Positions 49,690 through 60,235 are shown, counted from the stretch's first letter. The stretch is DNA of 64,000 nucleotides from Mycobacterium yunnanensis (GCF_025823185.1 NZ_JACKVK010000001.1:380846-444845); one strand, 5' to 3'. Program-made: numbers and translations. The notes: generated from the sequence alone by a model not told the origin.

Positions 49690-50832
49690 CTAGGCCGTCA
49701 GGTCGTCGTCGTCCCAGCCGTTGGTCTCGCGCAGCGACGTCAGCTCCGGATTGGCGGTCGTCTCGGTGCGCTGGCCGCCGTTGCGGCGGGCGAGGTACAC
49801 GTTCGTGGAGGCGATGGTGATGAGTTCCTCGACGACGTCGTGCGGTGGATGCCCGACGAGTTCGGCCAACGGTGCGACCACCGTGCCGATGCTCGCGGTC
49901 AGCCGGAACGGGGCGGTGCGGACGGTGTGCTGCAGTCGATCGGTGAGCACCGAGGCGTCGGTGCTGCTGAACGTGTCCGCGATCAGGTACTCCGATTCGC
50001 CGACGTGCGCGAGTAGGGCGTCGCGCCGCAGCGTCTCGCGAAGCCGCTGCCCGACCGCCACCCGAGCCTGGTTGCCACCGGCCTCGCCACCCATCGCGGT
50101 CAGCAGCGAGAAGCTGTCGAGGCTGACGACGACGATCGCCAGGAACCGGTCGTCGTCACGGTCACGGGTGACCACGGTCGCGACGCGTTCGGAGAATGCG
50201 TCGCGCGTCAGCAATCCGGTCAGCGGTTCGAGTTCGCCGTAGTGCACGTCGCTGTCGACCAGTCGGACGACGCTGCGGCAGCAGAACACCACGAAGGCGT
50301 TGACGAAGGCGAACAGGGCGATCGCTCCCACGGTGACCTCGGGTGCCACCCCGGCGAAGCGCACCGACTGCACCACGATGGTCGCGACGCCGACGATCCA
50401 GGTGTAGGCCAACAGCCACCCGGCGTGGAACACGGCGGTGAACGTCGACAGGGCGATGAACCCGGTGGCCCCCAAGAGTCCGAGGGCGGGATCGTTCTCG
50501 ATGAGGCAGCCGACGGTGAGCAGGATGGCGCAGATCACCACGCACAGCTGAGACCCGCGGCGAGTGGGCCAGCTGGACCGCAACCAGGTGGCGGCGAGGG
50601 CAGCGCTGATCGCGAACACCGTGACGGCCAAAAAGCGGTCCCGCGCACCCGTCGGGCCATGGTCACCCAGCATCAGCACCAACGGCACGGTGCCGCAACC
50701 GAGGATGTTGAGCGCGGTCAACCGACAGGTGGCTCGCTGATGACCCCTGGCCGCGAGCAGAGACGTGATCCAGTAGTAGCGATCCTCGGAGGTGAAACGG
50801 CGCCGTGCCGAGGCCAGCGCGGTCAGTCTCAC
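49690..50832 (-). CDS. Membrane protein with degenerate GGDEF domain
   Basis: The 380-residue protein has about six TM helices (about 40-200) and a C-terminal GGDEF-like domain (about 205-360): EPLTGLLTRDAFSERVATVV, then the active loop AHVGESEYLIAD, where GGDEF is VGESE. The Gly-Gly-Asp-Glu residues needed for c-di-GMP synthesis are not kept. It is likely a nucleotide sensor or scaffold rather than a cyclase. Confidence 0.85.
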   Translation of the reverse strand: MRLTALASARRRFTSEDRYYWITSLLAARGHQRATCRLTALNILGCGTVPLVLMLGDHGPTGARDRFLAVTVFAISAALAATWLRSSWPTRRGSQLCVVICAILLTVGCLIENDPALGLLGATGFIALSTFTAVFHAGWLLAYTWIVGVATIVVQSVRFAGVAPEVTVGAIALFAFVNAFVVFCCRSVVRLVDSDVHYGELEPLTGLLTRDAFSERVATVVTRDRDDDRFLAIVVVSLDSFSLLTAMGGEAGGNQARVAVGQRLRETLRRDALLAHVGESEYLIADTFSSTDASVLTDRLQHTVRTAPFRLTASIGTVVAPLAELVGHPPHDVVEELITIASTNVYLARRNGGQRTETTANPELTSLRETNGWDDDDLTA

Positions 50833-50957
50833 GCGGGCGGGCCGACGCTCGGGCCGCGCTCGGCGAACTCCGGTGAACGGCCGCGTAGCACGCCGGAAAC
50901 ACTAACCGAAATCCGAGGTCGGTGGTGACAGTCCGGGATGCTGGATAGCGTGGGGGA

Positions 50958-51716
50958 GTGACGGCAGACCACGAACATCTGGACGGACATCTCGACCCCG
51001 ACGCCTACGAGCCGGAGATCGCCGACCCGGCCGAGCTCCGTGAGCATCGCAAGCGCCGTCTTGCCTTGGCATACCGGGTGTTCGGCGCCATGGGATGGGG
51101 CTCGCTCGGCGACGGTCACGTCTCGGCTCGCGATCCCGAACGGCCGGACTGCTTTTGGCTGGCCCGCTACGGTGTCCCGTTCCGCGCGGTGACCACCGAC
51201 GACTTGGTGCTGGTGCGCCCCGACGGCACCGTCGAGGATGGTGGGCACATCAACATCGCCGCCTTTCACATTCACGCGCCGGTGCACGAGGCCCGGCCCG
51301 ACGTCGTCTCGGCGGCGCATTGCCACACCCCGTACGGCACGCCGTTCTCGGCGACGGTCACCAAACTCGCGCCGATTTCACAGGAGGCGTGCGTGTTCTA
51401 CGACGACCACGAGATCTTCGACGACGAGGAGGTCAACATCGCGTCCCTCGACGGCGGCAAGCGCATCGCGGCGGCCGTCGGCGGCTCGCGAGCGGTCATC
51501 CTGCGCAACCACGGGCTGCTGACGGTGGGCGCCACCGTCGACTCGGCAGTGGGCTTCTTCTTGCTGATGGAGCGGTGCGCCGAAGTTCAGGTCAAGGCCC
51601 GCGACGCCGTGCCGATCAGCGCCGAGGCGGCGCGACGCACCCACGCCGACTTCGACGAGGTTGCCGGGTGGCAGGCGTTCCAGTGGGCGCAGCGCACCTA
51701 CGTACCGGCCGGCTAA
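50958..51716 (+). CDS. Class II aldolase/adducin-family protein
   Basis: The 252-residue protein has the aldolase-II domain with zinc-ligand histidines in HINIAAFHIHAPVHEARPDV and SAAHCHTPYGTPFSATV, plus the late RNHGLLTVGATVDSAVGFFL motif. Members cleave phosphorylated sugars or act as decarboxylases; this subgroup has an unknown substrate. Start GTG 50958. It ends convergent with the aldo/keto reductase, overlapping by 4 nt. Confidence 0.88.
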   Translation: MTADHEHLDGHLDPDAYEPEIADPAELREHRKRRLALAYRVFGAMGWGSLGDGHVSARDPERPDCFWLARYGVPFRAVTTDDLVLVRPDGTVEDGGHINIAAFHIHAPVHEARPDVVSAAHCHTPYGTPFSATVTKLAPISQEACVFYDDHEIFDDEEVNIASLDGGKRIAAAVGGSRAVILRNHGLLTVGATVDSAVGFFLLMERCAEVQVKARDAVPISAEAARRTHADFDEVAGWQAFQWAQRTYVPAG

Positions 51717-52681
51717 CGGCCCACCTTCTCGCGGATCGTGTCGGCGACGAACCGGGCGATGGACACCGGGCGGAAGGCTCGGGCGGCGGCGGTCAAGGCG
51801 TCTACGTTGGCCGTGCCCAGATCGAGATCGGCTGCTGCGACGTTGAATTCGAGTTGATCGACGCTGGACGCGCCGGGGATGGCCACCACCCCCGGCAGGC
51901 TGATCAGCCAGGCCAGCGCGACCTGGGCGGGCTTGGCGCCGACCTCTGCGGCGACGCCTCGCAGGGTGTCCAGTAGCGGCTCGACTCGTCGCAGGTTCTC
52001 GGTGCCGAACAGCGGATTGGTCGCCCGGACGCCGCCGGGCCGGTTGTCGGGGCCGTACTTCCCGCCGAGTAGGCCCTGGGCCAGCGGGCTGTAGGCCATC
52101 ACCATGCGATTCTCGCGCTCGGCGAAGGGCACCAGGTCATCCAGCGGCCCGGGATGGGCGAGGGAGAAGTGCACCTGATTGCTCACCACCGGCCGGCCGA
52201 GCGCGGCGTCGGCCTTGCGCCACCGGTCCAAGGAGTAGTTCGACACCCCGACCGCGCCGATGGCGCCGTCGTCGAGCAGGGATCTCATTCCGGGCATGAT
52301 CACCGAATCGGGGACGACGGGGTTGGCCTGGTGGACTTGATAGAGCGGAATCGTCCGCAGGCCCAGCCGCTTCGCGCTCGCGCGGGCCCGTCGCCGGACG
52401 ACGGGCGGGAACGGGGCGACGGGGAAGACCTTGCTCGCGACGACGACGTCGGCTCGTTCGTCGCCAAGCGCTTCGCCGAGGATGCGCTCGCTCTTGCCGA
52501 ATCCGTACACCTCGGCGGTGTCGAACAGCGTCACCCCCAGCGCGCGGGCGCGAGCCACGATGTCACGGGCGGCGCCGGCGGCGTAGGCGTCGCCGTACCC
52601 CCACTCCTTGGCGCCGAACTGCCACGTACCCAGCCCGATGCGACTGACCGGGCCGAGCCCGTCGACCTCCAGGAACTTCAC
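51713..52681 (-). CDS. Aldo/keto reductase
   Basis: The 322-residue TIM-barrel has the AKR tetrad: Asp and Tyr in TLFDTAEVYGFGKSERILGE, Lys in VVVASKVFP, His in YQVHQANP. The NADPH-site SLPGVVAIPGASSVDQLEFN is present near the end. It reduces carbonyls with NADPH; the substrate is unknown. A tiny gene on the same strand ends 5 nt before its start. Confidence 0.9.
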   Translation of the reverse strand: MKFLEVDGLGPVSRIGLGTWQFGAKEWGYGDAYAAGAARDIVARARALGVTLFDTAEVYGFGKSERILGEALGDERADVVVASKVFPVAPFPPVVRRRARASAKRLGLRTIPLYQVHQANPVVPDSVIMPGMRSLLDDGAIGAVGVSNYSLDRWRKADAALGRPVVSNQVHFSLAHPGPLDDLVPFAERENRMVMAYSPLAQGLLGGKYGPDNRPGGVRATNPLFGTENLRRVEPLLDTLRGVAAEVGAKPAQVALAWLISLPGVVAIPGASSVDQLEFNVAAADLDLGTANVDALTAAARAFRPVSIARFVADTIREKVGR

Positions 52682-52686
52682 GTCCC

Positions 52687-52827
52687 CTACGGTACGGGCG
52701 TCACCTCTCCGGTGGGCTGGGCGACCAGACCGGCGGCAGTCGCGGCGGTCAGCGCCCGCTGCCAGTTGAACTCGGCGACGACCACCACGCCAAGTCCGAC
52801 GGCGGCGGCGAGCAGTGAAGCGATCAT
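52687..52827 (-). CDS. Small hydrophobic peptide upstream of the aldo/keto reductase
   Basis: ATG 52827 opens a 46-codon frame: MIASLLAAAVGLGVVVVAEF followed by NWQRALTAATAAGLVAQPTG and EVTPVP. The first half is one hydrophobic helix. The stop lies 5 nt before the reductase start, so it may be co-translated. It may be a small membrane protein; there is no better evidence. Confidence 0.5.
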   Translation of the reverse strand: MIASLLAAAVGLGVVVVAEFNWQRALTAATAAGLVAQPTGEVTPVP

Positions 52828-52898
52828 GGCTCCAGCGTGCTGACCGAAGTTAATGAGCGATGAAGCCCCGCCTGTGAAGTCCCTTTGAAACCGGGGGT

Positions 52899-55190
52899 CT
52901 AATCCTCCTTGCGCACCAGTCGCATCAGGGCCTCCCGGTCCGGCGCCAACAACTCGTCGATGCGCGGCTGGTTGACGTCGGCGACGACGATCTCGCCGAC
53001 GTCTTCGTGCACGTTCGAGAAGATGCCGTGGGACTTCATCTTCTCGGTTTGGTAGACGTTGTCCTCCGTCGGCGTCACGTAGTAGACCGCATCGGCCTTG
53101 AACCGGTTGATCAACCAGAGATGCACCAGCGTCATGAGCCGCTTTTGCCGGAGGTGCTCGGCGAAGGTGTTCTGGTCGCGCACCGTCAGGATGCTGCGCC
53201 CGTTGCGATCCTTGATGGGGTCGACCAGCACGTTGGCCAGCTTGTCCTCGCCGTCGCCGTAGATGCCGAGCTCGAGCACTTCGCCACCCGCCCTAAGCGG
53301 ACGGAACTGCACGCGCAGCGTCTCGTCGAGCTGGTAGTGCTCGCCCCACAGCGCCAGCCAATCCTCCAGCAGCTTCTTCGGCACCTCGGTCTGCACCAGG
53401 TGTTGGTGCTGCGTGGACCCCTTGCCCATCGACTTCGTGGTGGCGGTGCGTCCCGACGACGCCGCCAGAGCGGCGTCGCTGCGCGGGCCGCCGACGAGCG
53501 TCTGCGGAGTGCGGTACGGCGATTCGACGAGTCGCATCTTGCGCTGCAGCCGCGCCAGCGCCAGCATGCCGTCCTGTCGCAACGCGGTGGCGAACTCCTC
53601 GGCGGCGACGCCGTCGATCTGGTGGCCGCCGTAGGTCATGAAGTTGAAGACGAAGCCCATCTTTCCGATCTCCTCGGGGAAGGCGCGCATCTCGTCGTCG
53701 GTCATGCCGGTGGTGTCCCAGTTGAACGACGGGGACAGGTTGTAGGCCATCATCTTGTCGGGGTAGACGGCCCGGATCGCCCTGGCGAACTCCCTGGCGT
53801 CGGCCAGGTCGGCGGTCTTGGTCTCCATCCACAGGACGTCGGCGAACGGCGCGGCCGCCAGCGACTTCGCGATCGCGTACGGAATGCCACCGCGCACCTG
53901 GTAGTAGCCCTCCGGGGTCTTGGCCCGTTCGCAGTCCCACGGCACGTCGACGCCCAATTCCCTGGCCTTCTCGCGCGCGGCATAGAGCGACGCACCCTTG
54001 GCGAACTCGCGCCACTGCGCGGGCGTCATGGCCACCGGCTCGCCCTCGCGCTCACGGAAGGCCACCATCTCGGCCACTGCCTCGCCGTAGGTCTCCAAAC
54101 CGGCGTCGGCCTGCCAGGCGTCGACGAACTGCGACTCGACGGTGTCGAAGAGGTCGTCGACCGAGGTCTGCTCGCCGCGGGCCCAGGACGCCGCGGCCTC
54201 GCTGACCGCTGCGGCGACACCGGTTCGCGCCAACCAGGCGTCGGCGGCGGCATACTCGCCGTCGGGCAGGGCGTATAGCAGGTGACCCCGCAGATCGGTG
54301 ACGCCCTGCTGGTGCAGGCTGCGCATGAGCGCCAAGAAGCACGCCTTGTAGGGCGGCACCTTCAGGTTGGTCGCGCCGAGCAGGAACGGCTGGTCGCGTT
54401 CGTCGGCGCGGCTGTCGATCAAGTTGGCGGCCTCGGCGTCGGTGCGGGCGACGATGATGCCGGGCACGCGCATGATGTCGAGTTGGAAGCGCGCGGTGTT
54501 GAGGCGCTTGATCTGTTCGTCGGACGGCACCAGGACCTTGCCGCCCTGATGGCCGCACTTCTTGGTGCCGGGCCGCTGGTCTTCGATGTGGTAGCCGGGC
54601 ACGCCTGCCTCGACGAAGCGGCGGATCAGGTTGCGCACGTGCGGATCACCGCCGTGGCCGGTGTCGGCGTCGGCGATGATGAACGGCCGGTAGTCGACGG
54701 GAGGACCCGCTGCCTCCCGTTGCTTGGGGGTCATCTTCAACCGCAGGTACTGCTGGTTGCGGTCGGCGGTCAGCAACGCGCGCACCAACCCGGCCGCTTC
54801 GTCGGGGACCTGGCTCAGCGGGTAACTGGCAAGGTCGGGCCCGGGGTCCTCGCTGATGGAGCCCTTTGCCGAGGTGGCCCACCCGCCGAGGTAGATGCCC
54901 TCGATGCCCATCCGCTTGATGGTCACCGCCTGGCCGGGTGAATAGGGGCCGAACGTCGTGATGCTCTTCTGCGCCGCGGCGAGTTCGCGCAGGCGCTCGT
55001 AGAAGGCGGCCGCCGCGGCGCGGGCCACGGGGTAGTCGCACTCGATGGTGCCGCGCTGCTCGGCGACCTGGCGCGCCGTGTACAGCCGGACGATGCCCTC
55101 GAACCGCGGACTGTCGAAGTACTTCTGGGTTGCCGCGACGTCGTCGTCGAAGGATGTGCTGGCGTGGACGTCGGGTTCGGTCATCGTCAT
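52899..55190 (-). CDS. icl2: Isocitrate lyase, long (Icl2/AceA) form
   Basis: The 763-residue enzyme has the signature [15 protein letters not shown] with catalytic Cys212, [20 protein letters not shown] as metal site, and a C-terminal extension typical of the long mycobacterial Icl2 (766 residues in M. tuberculosis). It splits isocitrate into glyoxylate and succinate, and methylisocitrate in propionate metabolism. In Icl2 the C-terminal GNAT-like domain responds to acetyl-CoA. ATG 55190 follows GAGGAGCTT; a longer frame to 55271 has no support. It is divergent from the GT39 gene. Confidence 0.95.
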   Translation of the reverse strand: MTMTEPDVHASTSFDDDVAATQKYFDSPRFEGIVRLYTARQVAEQRGTIECDYPVARAAAAAFYERLRELAAAQKSITTFGPYSPGQAVTIKRMGIEGIYLGGWATSAKGSISEDPGPDLASYPLSQVPDEAAGLVRALLTADRNQQYLRLKMTPKQREAAGPPVDYRPFIIADADTGHGGDPHVRNLIRRFVEAGVPGYHIEDQRPGTKKCGHQGGKVLVPSDEQIKRLNTARFQLDIMRVPGIIVARTDAEAANLIDSRADERDQPFLLGATNLKVPPYKACFLALMRSLHQQGVTDLRGHLLYALPDGEYAAADAWLARTGVAAAVSEAAASWARGEQTSVDDLFDTVESQFVDAWQADAGLETYGEAVAEMVAFREREGEPVAMTPAQWREFAKGASLYAAREKARELGVDVPWDCERAKTPEGYYQVRGGIPYAIAKSLAAAPFADVLWMETKTADLADAREFARAIRAVYPDKMMAYNLSPSFNWDTTGMTDDEMRAFPEEIGKMGFVFNFMTYGGHQIDGVAAEEFATALRQDGMLALARLQRKMRLVESPYRTPQTLVGGPRSDAALAASSGRTATTKSMGKGSTQHQHLVQTEVPKKLLEDWLALWGEHYQLDETLRVQFRPLRAGGEVLELGIYGDGEDKLANVLVDPIKDRNGRSILTVRDQNTFAEHLRQKRLMTLVHLWLINRFKADAVYYVTPTEDNVYQTEKMKSHGIFSNVHEDVGEIVVADVNQPRIDELLAPDREALMRLVRKED

Positions 55191-55334
55191 GCGTTCAAGC
55201 TCCTCGTCGAGCATTTCCGGTGATGATGGTGCGAGTGTATGGCGATTGCCGGGCGGGCAGTTTCGATTCACCCATTCAGCGGGTTCGCGTGCGGCTCACA
55301 GGTTCGTCCACGGTCCACCTGTCTAACTGTCAGT

Positions 55335-57242
55335 GTGACAACCACATTGGAACTGCCGGTCCCGACCAGTGACGAACCGCCCGAGGCCACCCCGCCGCGC
55401 AGGCACTGGGACCGCATCGGGTTCGCCGTCCTGCTGCTGTTCACGGCGGCGACCTACCTGTGGAACATCACGATCAACGGGATGGGCAACCAGTTCTACG
55501 CCGCCGCGGCCCAAGCCGGCTCGAAGGACTGGGAGGCCCTGCTCTTCGGGTCGTTGGACACCCAGAACTTCATGACCGTCGACAAGCCCCCGGTGTCGCA
55601 GTGGGTGATGGGGCTCTCCGGTCAGATCTTCGGCTTCAGCAGTGCCAGCATGTTGATTCCCGAGGCGCTGATGGCCGTGGCGACGGTGGCGCTGCTGTAC
55701 GCGGCGGTCCGCCGGGTCAGCGGACCCCAAGCGGCCCTGCTCGCCGGGTTCGCCTTCGCGCTGACCCCGGTGGCGGCGCTGATGTTCCGGTTCAACAACC
55801 CGGATGCGGTCATGGTGCTGCTGATGACGGCCGCGGTGTACTGCGGGGTCAGGGCGCTCGAGCGGGCCAGCGCCAGGTGGATCGCGCTCGCGGGCGTCGC
55901 GCTGGGATTTGCCTTCCTGGCCAAGATGCTCGAGGGCATCATGGTCATGCCGGCGATCGGCCTGATGTATCTGATCGCGGCGCCGAACGGTTTCGGTCGG
56001 CGGGTGCTCCATCTGCTGGGTGCGCTCGCGGCCTTCCTCATCTCGGCGGGCTGGTTCGTCCTGCTGACCGTGTTGTGGCCGGCGTCGTCGCGGCCCTACA
56101 TCGCCGGGTCCGCCGACAACAACTTCATGAACCTGGTGTTGGGATACAACGGCTTTGGCCGCGTTCTGGGCAAGAACACCAAGATGTTCGAGCTCAACCC
56201 GGTGGTGGGGGCGGCGGCCGACACCCCGTTCGAGGTCAACCACGGCCATCACGGCTTCGGCGGGTTCGGCCGCGACTCCAGCGGACTGACCCGGCTGTTC
56301 ACCGGCGAGTTCGGGTTCGAGATCAGTTGGCTGTTACCCGCCGCGCTGATCGCCCTGGTGCTGGTGCTGGGGCTACGAGGGCGCGCGCCGCGCACCGATC
56401 TGGTGCGGGCCGGCGCGATCGGATTCGGCGCCTGGATGCTGGTCGACGGTCTCGTGCTGAGCTACATGAAGTCGATGGTGCACCCGTACTACAGCCTGTC
56501 CTTTGCGCCCGCCATCTGCGCGATGGTCGCGATCGGCGGGGGTGAGGCGTGGGCTCGGCGCGACACCTGGCTGGGCCGCGGTGGCCTCGTCGCCATGATC
56601 CTGGGCACCGGTGTCTGGAGTTGGTGGCTGCTGGGCCGCAACGCCGGTTGGTTCCCCGCCATGCGCTGGTCGATCCTGGTCGTGGCGGTGCTCGCTTCGG
56701 TCGCGCTGTTGGTGACGGCCGGTGCCCCGGCCCGTCGACGGCTGGCGGCCGCCGCTGTGGGCGTGGGGTTGCTGAGCGCCGCGTTCGGGACCGCCGCCTA
56801 CTCGTTCGCGACGGTCCTGCAGCCCCACGAGGGCGGGATGCCGCTGGTCGGACCGGCCTCGCCGGACGAGAAGCACGGCGGCTGGGGCCAGGACGTCGAC
56901 GACCCCCGACTCGACGCGATGCTGAAGGCCACCCACACCGACTTCTCCGCGGCGATCGACCGATCCAGCGCGGCGGCGACCCTGGAGTTGTCGACCGACA
57001 CCGCGGTGATGGCCATCGGCGGATTCGGCGGCACCGACCCGGCGCCGACGCTCGGGGAGTTCGAGCAGGACGTCGCCAACCACCGGATCGGTTACTACGT
57101 CGTCCAGAAGGACGACCACCGGCCCGGCGGTTTCGGTGGCCGCACTCCGCACGCCGACATCGCCACGTGGGTCGCCGCCCACTTCACCCCGACGACCGTC
57201 GGCTCCGACACCGTCTACGACCTCACCGCGCCCGCCACGTGA
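55335..57242 (+). CDS. Glycosyltransferase family 39 / ArnT-like membrane protein
   Basis: The 635-residue protein starts on GTG 55335 and has about ten to twelve TM helices. The first outer loop holds the acidic/aromatic QNFMTVDKPPVSQWVMGLSG of GT-C enzymes, with the catalytic Asp nearby. LSYMKSMVHPYYSLSFAPAI and a soluble C-terminal part (about 540-635) follow. Such enzymes transfer a sugar from a polyprenyl-phosphate donor to a protein or glycan outside the membrane. The C-terminal Gly/His-rich stretch (NHGHHGFGGFGRDSSG, about 295-311) is typical of the YkcA/B type. Confidence 0.85.
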   Translation: MTTTLELPVPTSDEPPEATPPRRHWDRIGFAVLLLFTAATYLWNITINGMGNQFYAAAAQAGSKDWEALLFGSLDTQNFMTVDKPPVSQWVMGLSGQIFGFSSASMLIPEALMAVATVALLYAAVRRVSGPQAALLAGFAFALTPVAALMFRFNNPDAVMVLLMTAAVYCGVRALERASARWIALAGVALGFAFLAKMLEGIMVMPAIGLMYLIAAPNGFGRRVLHLLGALAAFLISAGWFVLLTVLWPASSRPYIAGSADNNFMNLVLGYNGFGRVLGKNTKMFELNPVVGAAADTPFEVNHGHHGFGGFGRDSSGLTRLFTGEFGFEISWLLPAALIALVLVLGLRGRAPRTDLVRAGAIGFGAWMLVDGLVLSYMKSMVHPYYSLSFAPAICAMVAIGGGEAWARRDTWLGRGGLVAMILGTGVWSWWLLGRNAGWFPAMRWSILVVAVLASVALLVTAGAPARRRLAAAAVGVGLLSAAFGTAAYSFATVLQPHEGGMPLVGPASPDEKHGGWGQDVDDPRLDAMLKATHTDFSAAIDRSSAAATLELSTDTAVMAIGGFGGTDPAPTLGEFEQDVANHRIGYYVVQKDDHRPGGFGGRTPHADIATWVAAHFTPTTVGSDTVYDLTAPAT

Positions 57243-57294
57243 GGGCATTCGTGTTCCGGTAGCTCAGCGGCGTCGCCTCAGTAGGATGCGTCGC

Positions 57295-58635
57295 ATGCCA
57301 TTAGCCGATGGGGCGACGTTCGCCGGTTACGTCATCGTGCGACTGCTCGGTGCCGGCGCCATGGGTGAGGTGTACCTCGCCCAGCATCCGCGTCTGCCGC
57401 GGCAGGACGCGCTCAAGGTGATGGCGCAGTCGGTGTCCAGCGACGACGAGTACCGGGAACGCTTCAACCGCGAAGCGCAGAACGTCGCCACGCTGTGGCA
57501 TCAGAACATCGTGGCCGTGCACGACCGCGGTGAGGACGAGGGCCGGCTGTGGATTGCGATGGACTACGTCGAGGGCACCGACGCCGGGCAACTGCTGCAG
57601 GAGAAGGAGTATCGCCACGGCATGCCGCCGGCCGACGTCGTACGCATCGTCAGTGCGGTCGCCGACGCCCTGGACTACGCCCACGTCCGCCAGCTCCTGC
57701 ATCGTGACGTCAAGCCCGCGAACATCCTGTTGGCCAATCTGGATTCCGATCGCTGGCGGGCCCTGCTGGCCGACTTCGGCATCGCGCGCCGGGTCGACGA
57801 CGCCAGCGGGCTGACCGAGACGAACATGGCCGTCGGCACCGTGGCCTACGCCGCCCCCGAGCAGCTGATGGGTCAGACGCTCGACGGTCGGGCCGACCAA
57901 TACTCCCTGGCGGCAACGGCTTTCGAACTTCTCACGGGGACGCACATGTTCCTCGACCGCAATCCCGCCGTGGTGATCAGTCGGCACGTGAGCGCGCCGC
58001 CGCCCGCGATCGACGAACGCAAGCCGGAACTGTCGGGGCTGCAACCGGTGCTGGCCAAGGCGTTGGCGAAGTCGCCTGCGGACCGGTACGACACCTGTAG
58101 CGACTTCGCACGGGCGTTGGCGCGCCAACTCGGGGAGCAAGACGGTGTGGGCGTCGACGACACCGTGCTGGCGAGCCGCTATGCCGGCGCCGACGCCAAG
58201 GGTGGCCGTACCCGTGGCCGCGGGTGGTGGTTGGGGGTGGCCGCGGCGATCGCGGTCGGAGTGTTGTTGATCGCCGGTGTCGTCACGGGCATCGTCATCG
58301 CCCGTCACCAGAGTTCGCAAGTGGCCTCTGCGGCACCGTCGGCGCCTCCGATGCCCGTGGTACTCGTCGGCGCCGATTGCCAAGTGCTCGGCGCCGCAGG
58401 CATTTCCGAGACAGGGCAGAAGGCGTACTGCGCGCGGCTGCCACCGGCCAACACCGTCATGTGGTCCCTGGTCTCCGGTGTCGTCCCGTCTCCGACGGTC
58501 ACCCCCGGCCCCACCGACGAGGTCTACCCGGACGGCATCGAAGAGCAGGTGCGGGTCTGCGTCCAACAGACGCGCGAGACGCGGCTGGAGTGCCGCGAGG
58601 ACATTCGGCGCGGCAATCTGTACGGGCCCGCCTGA
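57295..58635 (+). CDS. Membrane-anchored Ser/Thr protein kinase
   Basis: The 446-residue protein has a kinase domain (about 8-270) with GAGAMGEVYLA, ALKVMAQ, the catalytic loop LLHRDVKPANILLA, DFGIARR and VAYAAPEQL. A juxtamembrane part leads to one TM helix (about 310-332, AAAIAVGVLLIAGVVTGIVI) and a ~110-residue extracellular domain with four cysteines (ADCQVL, KAYCARL, VRVCVQQ, LECRED). No PASTA repeats. It resembles PknF/PknI-type mycobacterial kinases, but orthology is not certain. ATG 57286 is an alternative start. Confidence 0.92.
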   Translation: MPLADGATFAGYVIVRLLGAGAMGEVYLAQHPRLPRQDALKVMAQSVSSDDEYRERFNREAQNVATLWHQNIVAVHDRGEDEGRLWIAMDYVEGTDAGQLLQEKEYRHGMPPADVVRIVSAVADALDYAHVRQLLHRDVKPANILLANLDSDRWRALLADFGIARRVDDASGLTETNMAVGTVAYAAPEQLMGQTLDGRADQYSLAATAFELLTGTHMFLDRNPAVVISRHVSAPPPAIDERKPELSGLQPVLAKALAKSPADRYDTCSDFARALARQLGEQDGVGVDDTVLASRYAGADAKGGRTRGRGWWLGVAAAIAVGVLLIAGVVTGIVIARHQSSQVASAAPSAPPMPVVLVGADCQVLGAAGISETGQKAYCARLPPANTVMWSLVSGVVPSPTVTPGPTDEVYPDGIEEQVRVCVQQTRETRLECREDIRRGNLYGPA

Positions 58636-58644
58636 GGGGCGGCC

Positions 58645-60180
58645 TCAGGCCAGGGGGCCGACGACGTTCTCGGCGGCACGAACCAGGTCACCCGAGCGGG
58701 ACAGTCCCACCGCCGCGGCGATCTCCGGCGCCAGGAAGCGGTCCGGACCGGGACCTTCGACCCGCTCGCGCAACGCACCTATCACCGCACCCGTGGCCGG
58801 TGCCGGCGTCAGTGGTTGTCGCATGTCCAATCCCCTTGCCGCGGTGAGGACTTCGATTGCCAGCACGGTGGTCAGGCCGTCGACCGCACGGCGTAACTTG
58901 CGGGCGGCCGACCAGCCCATGGAGACGTGGTCCTCCTGCATGGCCGACGACGGGATCGAGTCCGCGCTGGCCGGCGCGGCCAGTCGCTTGAGCTCGGAGA
59001 CGATCCCGGCCTGGGTGTACTGCGCGATCATGTGGCCGCTGTCGACGCCGGGGTCGTGGGCCAGGAACGGGTTGAGCCCGTGGCTGCGATGGACGTCGAG
59101 GAAGCGGTCGGTGCGGCGTTCGCTGATGCTGGCTACGTCGGCCACCACGATGGCCAGGAAGTCCAGCGCGTACGCCACGGGCGCGCCGTGGAAGTTGCCG
59201 TTGGACTCCACCCGACCGTCGAGCGTGACGACGGGATTGTCGACGACGCTGGCGAGTTCGCGTTCGGCCACCAGGCGGGCGTGCGCAGCGGTATCTCGGG
59301 CCGCACCGGCGACCTGGGGCGCGCAGCGCAACGAGTACGCGTCCTGCACGCGGGTGCAGTCGGGGGTCCGATGGCTCGCCACGATGGCCGACCCGGCGAG
59401 CAGACGGGTCATGTTGGCCGCCGCCGCGGCCTGGCCGGGGTGCGGCCGCAGCTGCTGCAGATCGGCGGCGAACACGCGGTCGGTGCCGAGTTGGCCCTCG
59501 ACGCTCATGGCGGCCGCGACGTCGGCCAGGCGCAGCAGGTCGTCGAGATCGGTCAGGGCGAGGACCAGTTGACCGAGCATGCCGTCGGTGCCGTTGATGA
59601 GGGCCAAGCCCTCCTTCTCGGCCAGCGTGACGGGCGTCAGACCGTGTTCGGCCAGGGCCTGCGCCGACGGCTTGATCTGACCGGTGCGGGTGCGCACGTA
59701 GCCCTCACCCATGACTGAAAGTGCCACGTGCGCAAGGGGTGCCAGGTCACCGGAGCAGCCGAGGCTGCCGTACTCGTGCACGACGGGGGTGAGCCCGGCC
59801 GACAGCAGGTCGGCATAGGCCTGGGCGGTGTCGCGGCGAACTCCGGTGCGTCCCGTCGCGAGCGTCGAGAGCCGGAGCAACATCATCGCGCGGACCACCT
59901 CGCGCTCGACTTCGGGACCCGAGCCCGCGGCGTGCGAGCGGATGAGACTGCGCTGCAGTTGGGTGCGGCTCTCGTGGGGGATGTGTCGGGTCGCCAGTGC
60001 ACCGAAGCCGGTCGAGACGCCGTAGACGGGGGTGGGGTCGTTGGCGAGCGCCTCGATGATGTCGCGGCTGGCGTGGATGGCCGCACCCGCCTCCTCCGAC
60101 AGGGTCACCCCCGCGTCGTCGCGGGCGACTGCGACCACGTCGCCAAAGCTGACCGGTCCTATCCCGACGGTCACGGTCAT
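58645..60180 (-). CDS. hutH: Histidine ammonia-lyase
   Basis: The 511-residue enzyme has the lyase signature GSLGCSGDLAPLAH, giving the MIO prosthetic group from Cys142-Ser143-Gly144 rather than the usual Ala-Ser-Gly. YGVSTGFGALA, SIDSIPSS-type active-site sequence (here SADSIPSSAMQEDHVSMGWS) and NGTDGML are present. It converts histidine to urocanate and ammonia, the first Hut step. The other hut genes are not in the window. It lies 55 nt after the Fur gene on the same strand. Confidence 0.95.
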   Translation of the reverse strand: MTVTVGIGPVSFGDVVAVARDDAGVTLSEEAGAAIHASRDIIEALANDPTPVYGVSTGFGALATRHIPHESRTQLQRSLIRSHAAGSGPEVEREVVRAMMLLRLSTLATGRTGVRRDTAQAYADLLSAGLTPVVHEYGSLGCSGDLAPLAHVALSVMGEGYVRTRTGQIKPSAQALAEHGLTPVTLAEKEGLALINGTDGMLGQLVLALTDLDDLLRLADVAAAMSVEGQLGTDRVFAADLQQLRPHPGQAAAAANMTRLLAGSAIVASHRTPDCTRVQDAYSLRCAPQVAGAARDTAAHARLVAERELASVVDNPVVTLDGRVESNGNFHGAPVAYALDFLAIVVADVASISERRTDRFLDVHRSHGLNPFLAHDPGVDSGHMIAQYTQAGIVSELKRLAAPASADSIPSSAMQEDHVSMGWSAARKLRRAVDGLTTVLAIEVLTAARGLDMRQPLTPAPATGAVIGALRERVEGPGPDRFLAPEIAAAVGLSRSGDLVRAAENVVGPLA

Positions 60181-60235
60181 GGGTGGCGGCTCTCCTTCTG
60201 CGGGGACACGGGGGTCTGGCTAGCCCACCGTAGTC

